A stretch of DNA of 64,000 bases from Rhizophagus irregularis (lineage: Eukaryota; Glomeromycota; Glomeromycetes; Glomerales; Glomeraceae). Made by a program: the position numbers and the translations under genes. The notes under the pieces are model-generated. The model had not been told where the DNA came from, did not search any database, and was given only the letters and a program-made list of their open reading frames with translations. This document shows, in pieces, positions 11,028-22,925 of this stretch. The stretch lies in contig NC_089447.1 of assembly GCF_026210795.1 (NCBI RefSeq), positions 1,614,501 to 1,678,500 on the forward strand, written 5' to 3'. Position 1 is the stretch's first letter. The number at the start of each line of letters is the position of its first letter.

Positions 11028-12770
11028 TCTACAGTAACTTTATTATAAATAAGCAAGATTCTATTATGTCAGATAAATAATTATAAAATTTTAATTTGAA
11101 TAACTGTATTTATTTTTTTACTTAATAAAATAAAATTACAAATAAATTTCATTATTTTGCAAAAAAACTATTATTAACCAAAAAAATTCATCATATGATA
11201 AAGGTAAGTAATAATATTACTCATTTGAAATAAAGAATAACTTTATTTATATTTTATATTATTTCTTAAACTGTAAAATATTACAGATAAATTTTCCTGC
11301 AATTTTACTGAAAATTCTATTCTCATTTAATTTTATGAAATTATTTTAATGAAATTTTTTTTGCAAAAAACTTAAAAATCATTATTTATTAATTATATAT
11401 TATAAGATTGAAAATTAACTATTGGTCAAAAGTTGTATTTTTTAAATGACAAAAAATTTTGAAAAATTTTGCATTCAACCTTAATGATCTTATTGGGATT
11501 TAATTGTGGTTATATTAAAGTTTAATAAAATATGTGGGAAATAATATTTATTATTATGTATTTTAATATTTAGAAGTAGTATTTTGACTTTACATAAAAC
11601 CCTAAAAAATGAATTATTTTTGTGAACTTGTAAAAAATATATAACTGAAAGTTAAATTTTATTATCTCTATTTATTCATTAAAGTGTAAAGTTTTATAAT
11701 AAAAATAAAAATAATATATATATTAAAATACTTTGCAATAAAATAAAATATTATGATAAAGAAAATTAATTTATTATATAAAAATTCTGATATTATTTTT
11801 TTTAAAATTAATTTATATCTAATTTTAATGATTATTTACATATTAAATTATACAATTAATACTAAAAATGTAAATTAATATAGCTGCAGAATTATAGGAT
11901 AATTCAAATTATATTGACAAACTTTATATTTAAATATAATTTTTATTTAAAAAATTGCAAACAAATTTGCTTGCAAATCTGTTTAAATTTGAATAAAAAT
12001 ATTACTTTTTAAAATAGACTAACCAACTAACTTTAGAATTTTATGACTTAAATAAAATCAATTATAACCAATATAATTTTTAAGAACATTGTTATGATTT
12101 TTTTTTATAAATTTTATATGTTTTTAATTTATATTAAGTTAATATAAAATGACAAATAAAAAGAAAATCTTTAATGACTTTTTATATATTATTTTTAAAT
12201 AAAATGAATTTATTTCTCATTTCAGATGAAGAATATTATTACTCACCTGATAAATATATTTTTTAATTAGCTAATTTTTTTAACTTAATGGTTAAAAAAA
12301 ATATTATGTAACAAACCATTTTTTTTATAAAACATTTTATAAAATAATTGTTATTTATTCCTTTAAAAATTTATTATTTAAAATTTTATAAAACTTTACA
12401 ATTATTTATTTTTGACATAACTAGTAATAATAATGGTGTAAAACAAGAGAAATAATGCCAATAATAATAAAAAAATCATAGAAGACAAAAAGAAAAAAAA
12501 ATAGAAAGTAAAAGAAAACGAAAGGAAGAACAAAAAAGAAAAAAACAAAAATGAAAAGAAAGGAAATTTAAAAAGGGGAAAATGATAAAAAAAGGAAATG
12601 AAAACAAAGAGGAATAAAAATGAAATAAAGGAAATGAAAATAAAATGATAAAAAAGTGAAAAGAAAAGAAAATGGAAAATTTTTAATGTTTGTTTATTGT
12701 TTTCATCTTCATTACTAACAAACAATAAGATTAAACCTACTCACTTATCCCATTTTCAAAAAGAATCAGC
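11028..12770. other. AT-rich spacer with polypurine block
   Basis: Nothing gene-like. Mostly A/T sequence with scattered AAATTT words. Positions 12460-12680 are nearly all purine on the + strand (A/G runs) and produce a spurious F/S/L-rich reverse frame at 12402-12725. Confidence 0.5.
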
Positions 12771-12779
12771 AAACCTAAA

Positions 12780-13430
12780 AAAAGAGAAAATTTTGTGTCT
12801 AAACTGATACTCTACAAAAGAAACAATTAAAGAAATGTTAAATTGTTTCTTAAATTAAATAAAAAAAATAGCACACCTCTCTATTTTTTACCTTAAATTC
12901 CAGTTTTATGTTCAAACTGGCACCCTACAATTGTAAAAAAATAAATAAAAAAAATGTTAAAATGTTTCTTAATTAAAATTAAAAATAATACCTCCCTTTT
13001 ATTTTTTACTATAAAGTCTGATATTATGTTCAAACTGGCACCTTACAACTAAAAAGAAACAAATAAAAGAAATGTTAAAACATTTCTTAAATTAAAACAA
13101 AAAAAATAAAATAGTAATATCTCCTCCATTTCTCACCTTAAAGTCCAGTTTTGTGTTCAAGCTGGCACCCTACAATTGAAAAGAAACAAATAAAAGAAAC
13201 ATTAAAACATTTCTTAATTAAAATTAAAAAAACACCTCCTTTTCATTTCTTACCTTAAAATCCAATTCATACTCAAACCAGTACTTTACAAAAGAAACAA
13301 TTAAAAGGAATGTTAAAACATTTTTTAAATTAAAATAAAAAAAAATAACTCCTTCTCTTTTCCCATTTCTTATCTTAAAATCTATTACATATCCAAGCTA
13401 TCACTTTACAAAAGAAACAATGAAAACAAT
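12780..13430. repeat. Tandem array, ~118-bp unit, about 6 degenerate copies
   Basis: Anchor words such as TTCAAACTGGCACCCTACAA recur near 12797, 12914, 13032, 13158, 13275 and 13393, at roughly 117-126 bp intervals. Each unit also carries a small hairpin (GAAATGTTAAAACATTTC), an A-rich tract and a CTCC/TTTCTTACCTTAAA segment. Copies diverge towards the right edge. No coding potential; a small satellite. Confidence 0.85.
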
Positions 13431-13440
13431 GAAAATAAAG

Positions 13441-14045
13441 GCTTTGACATGAAACGCGTATAAATAAATAACTGATTAACTATTATGACATAATTGTAAA
13501 GTCTGATTAGCCAATCAGTGATATAGGGGTAAGTAATAATTGATCTCACTTTGGGAAGAGAAATAAATTTTCTCTTTTAAATATTTATAGAAAAGTTTTT
13601 AATATTTAATTTTATTATACTTAATGCTAATAGAATCCAAAATTTTTTCAGAATTTATTTAATTTACAATGTAATTAAAGTCTAGCTATATAACTCTATA
13701 ATTTAAAATTATATTTAAGTATGTTGGAATTATATATGTTTGAATTTAATATATTGTATTTATATCACTTTTTGAAATCTATCAAATTAATAAATATAAC
13801 AAAAATAGAAAATTAATTAATTATTTAAATATTTAAAGATTTATAATTGTTTTTTTCTTTATACTTATGAAAAATTTCTTTTTATCTTACTAAAAAAGTA
13901 TTAAAATATACATTTTATATATAACTTATCTACTTTACAAAAAATTACTAATTTTTTATAAATTAAATACAATAACTTTTAAAATAACTATGCAATTATT
14001 TTATAAAATTTAAAATATATTAAAATAATATTAAAGTTAATTACA
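13441..14045. other. AT-rich spacer, no feature seen
   Basis: No open frame, tandem repeat or inverted ends recognised. A short less AT-rich patch around 13490-13550 is unassigned. Confidence 0.4.
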
Positions 14046-14054
14046 TTACAATTA

Positions 14055-15045
14055 GAGTTTTGAACAGATTAGGTAATTTCAAAATTTCAGACCAGATTAA
14101 TAAATCTTGATTCAGTATTAGGTTAGGTTAAAGTTTAAATTGATCTGATTTACCTCAGCTATTGATCTAAAATAAAAATATTAAAATATAGTTTTTTTAA
14201 AAAAAATACTATTTTGGTATATTTATTATTTATATTTATAAAAAAATGCTAAAATAGCATTTTTTCATATTAATATAAGAGAAAAAAAATGCTATTTCAA
14301 TATTAATATATAAAAAAAATACTATAAAAATACTTTAATAAATAATTTGTTTGTATAAATATAAAACACAACTCATTCAATTCATCTTAATGAAATAAAT
14401 TAAATAGTACTAATTGTGCATTTTTAAATATGATAAATGATGAAATATTTGACAAAATGTTAATAAACTGAATTAGCATTTTTCATTTTCATTCACTAAA
14501 TATCTTGTTATCTATCATATCTAAAAATGTGAAACTAATATTATTTAACTTGTATTCTAGAGGCAATTGAATAAGCTGTATTTCATACTTTTATAATTAT
14601 TGGATGGCAAGATATTTAATAAAATATAAATGGTGCAGTAAATAAAAATGAAAAATACTGATTTGTTGATATTTCATTAAATATCTCATCATCTATTATA
14701 GTTAATAATATGAAATTAATACCATTTAATTTATCTTACTGTAATAAAATCAAATGAACTGTGTTTTATATTTTTATAATTACTGGATAACAAAATATTT
14801 AATAAAATATAGAATGACATAGTAAACGAAATGTAAATACTGATATATAATATAATTCAACATCTAGTATTATTTTTATTAAAATAAACTAAATAAGCTA
14901 TATTTTATATTTTTATAATCACTGAATGATAAAATAGTCAGTATTTTTCATAATTATTATAAATATTTTTAGATCAAACAGGTCAGATTAAATTAGAAAA
15001 GTTACTTGACCTAACCTGATCTGATCTAACCTATTTAGAACTCTA
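14055..15045. mobile_element. Decayed ~1-kb hAT-like foldback element
   Basis: Ends are TAGAGTTTTGAACAG at the left and a right end reverse-complementing to TAGAGTTCTAAATAGG; both fit the hAT terminal consensus. The near-duplicate flanks ATTACAAT / AATACAAT match at 7 of 8. The interior repeatedly shows AT-shifted versions (for example TTCATCTTAATGAAATAAAT) of the motif TTCGTCTCAATGAGACGAAT found in the palindrome at 8275-9472. It looks like an old relative in which most C/G has turned into T/A. Confidence 0.6.
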
Positions 15046-15049
15046 ATAC

Positions 15050-16005
15050 AATAATCAAATAATAATAAAAATATTATTTTTATAAAATCAGATATAGTAC
15101 AATTACAAAATAATAATAAAAGTATAATAAAAGTATTTTGATATATTAAATATATCTTTAAAATATTAAAAATTATTATAGTAAATCAGTTATTTTTTTA
15201 AATAATATTAATAAAATAAAATTAATTTAAATTAGTTAAAAAATTTCTCAGAAGGTTATTGAATTTTAAAACTTTATACAAAGTTTTCTCAAAAAATTTT
15301 TTAATAAAAAAAATCTTTTTAAACTGAAAAATTAAAGTTTAAATTATAACTTTTTAACCATATAAATTTATTTTTTTATATTAGATATTACAGAAGTTAG
15401 TATTATACAAAAAATTAGCAATATAAAAATCATTTTTTTAGACATTTTCTATAAATAATTTACAATATTAGGATTTTTATTATTCTCTATTTTTTAAAAC
15501 AAGTAGAATAAAATAAGATTAACTTAAAATTAGTTAAAAAATTTTTCAGATCATTTTCCTAGTAAAAAATTCAATTATAATGATAATTAGCATTATATTA
15601 ATAATTAATATTAAATAATATGTTAATTAATCTTGTTTTTGATGATTGCATCCTTCTGAATGGATATAGCTCATGATAATTTGTTTATATAGTATATAAA
15701 CTTAATATTAATAAAGCATATATAAATTATTAAAAAAAAAAAATTTATTTAACTTATAAAATAATATATCAATTAATTTAATAATTTTATAATTATATTA
15801 AATTTTACTACTAAAGATTTCTTTTTTTTATTACTATAAATAGGTAAAAGAAGTAGCAATAACTTACTTTAATATTATCAATTTTATTTATAACTTCCTT
15901 TAAAACTTTTGTAAAATTATTCAATTTTATTGCTTTTTATTTGACTATTATAACTTTATTTAATAATTTAAAGTATAAATTAACTAAAAAATTTGATATT
16001 ATATT
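15050..16005. other. AT-rich spacer
   Basis: No gene. Long A/T stretches with no clear repeat boundary. A slightly less AT-rich line near 15640-15680 (TTGATGATTGCATCC) is unassigned. Confidence 0.4.
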
Positions 16006-16239
16006 AGAATCCCACTTACTTATAAGATAGGTCATCGGAAATCTAAGGTAAAATTTATAATTGAGGATTTTTAAAGATCCTACTATATATAGATAAATTA
16101 CTTCTAAAAAAGGAAATATTACACTAAGTTGTTATGATTTTTTTCCTTTTTATATCAATTAACCAATAGGATCACTGCTAAAATTACTAGTAAATTTGAA
16201 ATTTTTTCTGGAAACCTCTATTAGGAGTAAGTGGAGTCT
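16006..16239. mobile_element. MITE copy, AGGAYYC family, older
   Basis: The left end AGAATCCCACTTACTTATAA pairs with a right end that reverse-complements to AGACTCCACTTACTCCTAAT. The core TTGTTATGATTTTTTTCC is conserved. Flanks ATTATATT / ATTATACT match at 7 of 8 if the right end is moved by one base, consistent with an eroded 8-bp duplication. Confidence 0.75.
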
Positions 16240-16240
16240 T

Positions 16241-17150
16241 ATTATACTATATTTTTAAAATTTGCAAATTTTTGGATAAAAATTGAAACTTACAAGCAAT
16301 ATGTATTTTATATTTTTATTATAATGAAAAACTTCAATTATATATTAACTTTCTTTAAATGTATTTTCAAATATATTTTCTTACTCAATTTCAAGTATAT
16401 AAAAATTATATATAATTTTTCTTTCTAAATGCATATTTTCAAATTTTTATTATAGTTTTAATTTTTAAGAAAAGTATATTTAGAAAAAATTAATTGTATA
16501 ACTATAAATAAGTTAATTATTAAAAAAAAATACCTTATTATTTAAAAGTACAATTATAATAGTAATTTACAGGTAAGTTAGATACTTTTTACTGAAAAGT
16601 GTAAATAGATATATTAATAAAGTTATTATATTTAATAATTATTTGCCATTTAATTGAATTATTTTATTTTGAATTTATTTTATTTTTTTTATTGTATATA
16701 TATACTAGTTGAATGGATAGTTATTGTATTAATAATGTTATTTTGATGTAATAGAAATTCTGTTAATAAATAGTATTATGCATACATTAAAAAAAAAATT
16801 GAATTTATTTTATCTGTTATTTTTCTATACAAATTAGTAATGTTTAAATAGTTATTGGCTATTACTAATATAAATAAGTTTGGAAATAATACTGAAGTCT
16901 TATGATCTTATATAAAATACATTTATTTAATAAATTTTAAACCTAAATTATAATTTAATTTTTGTTCTAAAGACTATTATATTTTAGTTTTATAGAAAAT
17001 CATATTAAAATAAAGTAATTGCCTTGTAGTATACACACACATATATAGGAAATTAAACTATATATTACATAATTTAAAATAAAATAATTCAGATTTGTAA
17101 TTGCCCTATTTAGGAAGTTCCAATAAAATACAATTTTTAAATTATTACTT
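16241..17150. other. AT-rich spacer
   Basis: No gene supported. The 65-codon frame at 16231-16428 begins inside the MITE and is F/I/Y/N-rich by composition. A short CACACACATATATA run lies near 17033. Confidence 0.4.
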
Positions 17151-17153
17151 GTT

Positions 17154-17322
17154 CAGTGTTGGGACAAGGATTTTTTGACCATTTGACCACGGCCAAAAAA
17201 CAGCCAAACGACCAAAACGGCCAAGGCCAAATTTTTTTGGCCAGAGTACTTATTAAGTGGTGATTAGCATTTTGGTCACGGTAACGGCCAAAGCTCCGGC
17301 CAAACGGCCAATAGCAAACACT
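17154..17322. mobile_element. Small hAT-like MITE with GGCCAAA repeats
   Basis: The left end CAGTGTTGGGACAAGG fits the hAT terminal pattern. The right end reverse-complements to AAGTGTTTGCTATTGGCC, giving imperfect inverted termini. The interior is dominated by GGCCAAA/TTTGGCC words in both orientations, so it can fold extensively. A clean 8-bp duplication is not visible. It stands out as a GC-rich island in AT-rich DNA. Confidence 0.55.
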
Positions 17323-17329
17323 TCTTATT

Positions 17330-18452
17330 AGTTAATCCAAATTGTTTAATAATATACTGACACAATTGATGTTCAGAAAACAATAGCATAATATATCAAT
17401 AGCAGTTTTCATGTGAAATTATAAAATAAAAAATGAATAATTTTTGAAGAGTTCTTCGATAATCGTATAATATGTATATGATCGGCGAATTGATCGGCGA
17501 GGTGAAAGATTATAATCAGATTATAATCAGATAAAACAACGTTAGCAATAAAAAGCAAACATTTTTAATTGAATTAAAAATTTCCCTAAAAAAGGTTTGT
17601 TACGTGGAATTAAATGTGGAGATAATTAGAAATAAATTAATAATTGTTATTAAATAAACTTACTTTAAAAGAGAAAGTCTTATGATAATAAGCACGTACT
17701 GCGAAAAAACCTTCCGCATTCATTTTTAAGTTAATATGCTGTATCAGTTAATATGCTGTATCACTTGTATTTTTAATAAAAATAAAGAACGAATAAATGA
17801 ACAATGCTAATACATGTGGTGTACCATTGTGTAACAAATAAATTTTAAATGAGATGGAAATCTACAGATGATCTTGAAATAGTTATAACAATTCAAAACA
17901 CGTGAAATATCATTTATTTTTAAGGTTTTTTTGGTCTATAAATGTACAAAGAGTTTATTACAAATTTAGTAATGTAATTAATATGTACAAGCAAAGAAAA
18001 AAAATATCGCGACGAAAGGCGAAAAGCAAAGGAATTAAATATCATTATTGAGTTTTAATTGATAAAAAGTTCAAAAAAAAGAGAAAAAACAAAAGGAAAA
18101 TGAAGAGGGGCTATTCCAAATTTTAACTGTTTCTAATTAAGAAAGTGTGTTTGCCTTTCTTTTTATTGCGTCACCGAGAAATCTTGAACAACGCGGTTCA
18201 ACATTAACTCGTCTTCAATTAGCAATCCTTTATCCACAACTTAATTCATCCATCCATTCATCATCATGCCTTGGTTATGATCTAATAATATCTAACACCA
18301 ATATAAGAAATTAGATAGAACAAATAATTATCTTTTTGCATATAAATTAAATGAGTAAGAGGGATATTTGTAATGATGTCTTTTTTTTTTCCTCAATATC
18401 ATGATCGATTTTCCCTGGGCACTTGTTGTTTTATCCGGTATTGTTTGTCATG
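17330..18452. other. Spacer and probable cyclin 3' region
   Basis: No ORF. Between 17500 and 17535 there is a short direct repeat (GATTATAATCA twice). The part nearest 18452 is likely the 3' UTR of the cyclin gene on the minus strand. Confidence 0.4.
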
Positions 18453-19206
18453 TTATTTAGTATTATTGTTAGTGTCTGTTCCTCCCATCGGCATAGCAGA
18501 CTCATAGTTGTCACATTCCGAGGCAGGAACAGCCCTCCGATATCTTGTACTTTGTTTGACTAGATTCGCGTAATATTGTTGTAATGTTTCCCCAGAGCAG
18601 ATCAACTGCCAATCGATAAGAAACATAAATTCTAATTCTAAGGTGTTTAGTTCCTGTATGGATATTCCGCCCACCCTTGCATAATGTGAATTTGTGCAAT
18701 ACGAATCACATAAAGCTTTGGAAGAGGCTGTAACTGCAGCTATGATAAAACGATGTACAGTCAAAGACGTTATTGTGAATGTCTTGTGGCGTTCACATAC
18801 TCTGTCTATATATATGAGAAGTATTAAGAGGCAGGCTTTCTCTATAGATGTGTATCTCACTATTCGACGAAGATAATCAGACACCGTTATAGCAGGTGGA
18901 GCTCTGGAATGAAATCGGGTTAAGTTAGCAGGCGTCAGAGGAATCCGATCATTATGATCAATTAGACGGCCCAACATATCAGCTGTAAAATTTTTTTTTC
19001 AAATAAACAAATAAATAAATAAATGAATAAATGAAACGAAAGAAACAAAAACAAGATAAACAAATAAGTCTATTTTTTTTTAATTTTATTCAATAAATTT
19101 TAATAAAACAAAACTCCGACTGACCAATCATATACATTAAATGATCTATGTCAACCTCGTCGAAATACTGGGGAACTTCAATCACGGTTTGAGGCGTGTG
19201 ATTCAT
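18453..19206 (-). CDS. PHO80/PCL-type cyclin
   Basis: Cyclin subunit for a PHO85-type (CDK5-like) kinase, a family used in phosphate and nutrient signalling. Two exons: 19125-19206, starting MNHTPQTVIEVPQYFDEV, and 18453-18982. The phase-1 junction reads IG-AD-MLGRLIDHND, and the total is 203 aa. The cyclin box shows FHSRAPPAITVSDYLRRI, then YIDRVC, SLTVHRFIIAAVTASSKALC, DSYCTNSHYARVGGI and LELEFMFLIDWQL, which is the Pho80/cyclin-U layout. The C-terminus is short and Asn/Thr-rich. A 174-codon frame alone (from M at 18977) would miss the first exon. The gene stands isolated between repeat blocks. A link to phosphate sensing, attractive in a mycorrhizal fungus, is inference from family only; Pcl cyclins have several roles. 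Confidence 0.88.
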
Positions 19207-21474
19207 ACTTATGCATCACAGCCGAAATATGCTGTCCAATAATGAACACTCGGAAGTATGCTAGGCTGTAGGAGGTGTAAAAAATTGTTTTATTCCTTAC
19301 TTTTGTTTCTTCTTTTTTTGCCCGAGTAAAATTTGGACAATATGTCCCCAAGACTTAGAATTAAAGAAGGTTGACTTCCAATGTGCCACGAAAAATTGGT
19401 ACAGACTGTACAGTGCTTACATATGGGTGAAAAAAATATTTACCGAGATGGCTTATTTCTTTAAAGAAAAGTTTCTAAAGAGTTGCGATAGAAAAAATTG
19501 TACACTTATATTTTACTTAATTTGCATTTTTCATTTATTTATTACGATTGGCGGACAAAAAATTCGTACAAAGGATGATGACATACCATCGTATAGATCA
19601 TCCATGATTAAAAAATTTAATTTGATAGGCTCAACCAACATGCACTTAAATATCAAATTTGACTAAACTTGGATAACGATAAATAAACAAACTTAACACT
19701 TGACCCACAACGTGTATTTCTTTCGTAAATATCCTTCCAGTAAAATATGCACGTTTAAATTTCGAAAATTTAGTTCGCTTGGATAACACAGAAATTCTTG
19801 TTCGGACTTCGGAAAGGATTTACAAAATGCCGTAATTATAATAATGTACTAATAATTAATATAATTAATATTTATTTTTGATTAGTTTGAAGTAAATAAA
19901 AACAACTTTCTGTAGCTCAAATCTAATATTAGGCCAAAGGACACCATATTAAATATGAATAGCATGTTTATTAAATTGGTGCATCCTAATTCCTCTTTCT
20001 TGTGAAAAGGTAGGCATATTTGTAATGAAGTTTCTACTTTAGCCAACCGCGTCACAGGGAGTTAGAGGACGCGAATAATTTGGGATTATGCGCAATATTT
20101 TCAGAAAAATTTGACATTTTCTTTTTGGTAAAAAACAAAAAGCAAGTTTGACTAATATGCTAAGTTTATGTAACTGAGATTATACTACCCAATGAACATT
20201 TCAATTTCAAAATCAAATATATCAAATATATAATCACGTGATTATCACTACTGCTTGTGATTTAGGCCAAGGCTATACCTCCCCGGTTTGGCCAAAATTA
20301 CGGGCGCCCGCACCTTGACTCGAAATTCTAAAATGACTTTTTTTGATAATTAATATAATTAGTAGTAAGGAAAATATTATATTGGAATTTTTGAATACTA
20401 GTATAGTGCATATATAAACTTTTGTCTTTAATATCCATAAGTAAAAAAATATATATACTTTAAATTTACTTTTTAGTGTATTATAAAAAGTTTATATATT
20501 TTAATAGTATATAAATAAAATTAAATTAATGTAAAATAAATTTATTGATAAATTAAATATATAATAAAGGAGAATTTTACTTATAATACTTATAATTCAT
20601 AAAAAATTTCAAATTTATTAGTAATTTTACTAGTAATTTTATTGATTAATTGGTCTTAAAAAAGAAGGAAAAATCATAATAATTTAGTGTAATATTTCCT
20701 TTTTATATGTAATTCATCTATATAGTAGGATTTTCAAAATTTTTTACATATAAATTTTATATTATAATTTCAATATTCTTTATTGAAAGTAAATGAAATT
20801 TTAATAAAGAAATATAAATTATTTATTAAATTAATAATTTTTTTCTTATTTGTTAAATTGTTTAAGTTTATAAAAATTTTCTACCAAAATTTTTTTTAAT
20901 AATAAATATAATTTTTTATTTTATTACCTGCAATACATTTAGTAGTTTATTAAAGAAAAATATGAAGAAAATAATACATAGTATTTATCTTATAACTAAT
21001 TTTAATATAATTATTACTTATTATATTAAAAAAAACACTTTATATATACATTATCAAGTAGGATTTAAATTCAGCAGTAGAGATATAGTTATAACTAAAT
21101 CTTATTAATTGTAACTTGTAATTTACAATCACAACTCTATTTTTATATAACTGTAATTACACAACTATTTGAAAAACAGTTGAAACATCAATTTTACTCA
21201 ATAAGTAAAATACATATAACAAATAATTTAATCTTAAAGCAATACTTCTTATTTTTATGCTAATTTGGAATTTTATAAGACCTACTATGCTGCTAAAAAA
21301 CAGAATAATGCTCTCCAATATCTTTATTAAAACCCTAAAATTTTAAACAATATTGTTAAAATTATTTTAATAACCTTTATTTTATTTAATATTGTAACAA
21401 TATCAAATCAATATCAAATAATTTTATTACAATATCATTACAATATCATTTATTATTACAACATTATTTTAATA
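19207..21474. other. Cyclin upstream region and repeat-rich spacer
   Basis: Positions 19207-19420 probably hold the cyclin promoter. A 79-codon frame at 19427-19666 has one hydrophobic stretch but no family resemblance, and I do not call it. An AATCACGTGATT palindrome lies at about 20232. A CpG-containing patch at 20275-20325 (CGGGCGCCCG with GGCCAAA on both sides) may be one end of a hAT-like MITE. From about 20575 to 20760 there is a reverse-oriented degenerate core of the AGGAYYC MITE (AAAAATCATAATAATTTAG). Confidence 0.45.
20575..20760. mobile_element. Degenerate MITE core, AGGAYYC family, reverse orientation
   Basis: The segment reverse-complements to TAAAAAGGAAATATTACACT followed by AAATTATTATGATTTTTCC, matching the core of the copy at 16006-16239. 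The terminal inverted repeats are no longer recognisable. Confidence 0.5.
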
Positions 21475-22417
21475 TGATCTGGTGCAAAAAGACATGTATC
21501 TTACTAAAAAAGAATAAGATTTACACTAAGGAAAAATTTTGTATAACTAAATATAACGGACTGAGATTTACATATTTATTAGAATATAATTGTTTGAATT
21601 TGCTGCTAAAATTTTTTTATTATATGATACTTCCTTCTTTCTTAAAACAAAGAGGTGGATCGCTAGTTGACAATAAAAAATTAATAATATTAAATGTGCA
21701 CAATTATTCTTCTAAGACTAATTTTACAGAAGAAAGCCATTTGAAACTTAAATTATGCAAGTGAGTTATTGAGACATTAGATGTACTAAGAATACAATTG
21801 GAAGCATTATATTAGACTTAAATAAATGCAGTAATGACACATTTATACCACATAAAACACTTAAATGGCTTATTTCAACTTCAATTACAGAAAAATAGGA
21901 AACTTTTCTAATGAATACAAAAGCCAGAATTATTGGACCTAGTTTTAAATATATATTAAAGAAAAAGTTATTATTTTTTTGTGTTAAAATAGCAAAATAA
22001 TATGATTATGAAGTTTTTTATATAACCTAACACTACAAATTCCAGCCAATTAAAGGTATTTGGACAATTGTAAACATAAAGTTGCAAAATTAAATTTGCA
22101 CTTAAATTTGTTGTCTATTTGAAATACATTTTTTAAAAATAAAATTAATTTAAAAAATATAATTAAATTTTAAAGTAAAGTGCTTAAAATACCAATGCAT
22201 ATTTTGAGGTTAACGAAGATAAATAATTAATTGATAAAAAACCTGATGATTATAGTAAATCTGATGATAATACAATGATGCATAATTTAGTATAATAATG
22301 GAATTATAATATTTCTGAATATGTACTGATGAAATTTATATAAAAAAAATAAGTTTATTAATAAAAAAAATTTTTATTGACGTTTTTTTGAGGTACAAAT
22401 CTTTTTGCATTAGACCA
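21475..22417 (+). pseudogene. Decayed, internally deleted Tc1/mariner element
   Basis: Shortened relative of the element at 38346-40058. The left end TGATCTGGTGCAAAAAG matches the right end, which reverse-complements to TGGTCTAATGCAAAAAG. Fragments of the transposase survive: FLKQRGGSLVDNKKLIIL with VHNY (compare FLKRNGAPLTDNEKSMII) and a degraded QPIKGIW block near 22043. Stops and frameshifts are frequent, and G/C has mostly been replaced by A/T. A TA remains on the left flank; the right flank is mutated. Confidence 0.78.
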
Positions 22418-22925
22418 TCATATCTTATAATAAATATCAAAACAAAATTATTAAAATAATTTTAACAATATCATATAACCATTAATAATATTATTATGAT
22501 ATAGTTTCAGATATTATTTAATATTATTTTAATAATATTATATAGTAGTTATATTATGGTGATATTATATAATAATATCAAAATAATATTATTTTAATAT
22601 TAAAATGATATTATTTAGAATAATGAAATTTCTATTATGATTACAGTCAACTCCCTCTATAGTCACTCCCGTTATAGTCACATTCTACTATATAGTCACA
22701 CCAGTTGAATGTTCAAAACACTTTATTATTAAAATCTATCCTATATAGTCACAATCTATCTATAGTCACTATCACACCTATCCTCAAAAATCTTATATTA
22801 AAAAGAACCGTTTATAATCACAGTTATATAAAGAATATATTAAATAACTTGGCATCTAATAATCGTACAAAGATGTATCATAGCTTATTAAGAATTCTCT
22901 ACTCGAGACGAATCGAATGGCGGTA

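Noticed and set aside
12402-12725. 107-codon reverse frame rich in F/S/L
   Set aside because: Lies in a polypurine block; low complexity only.
19427-19666. 79-codon frame with one hydrophobic segment
   Set aside because: No motif, no splice evidence, AT-driven composition; could be chance.
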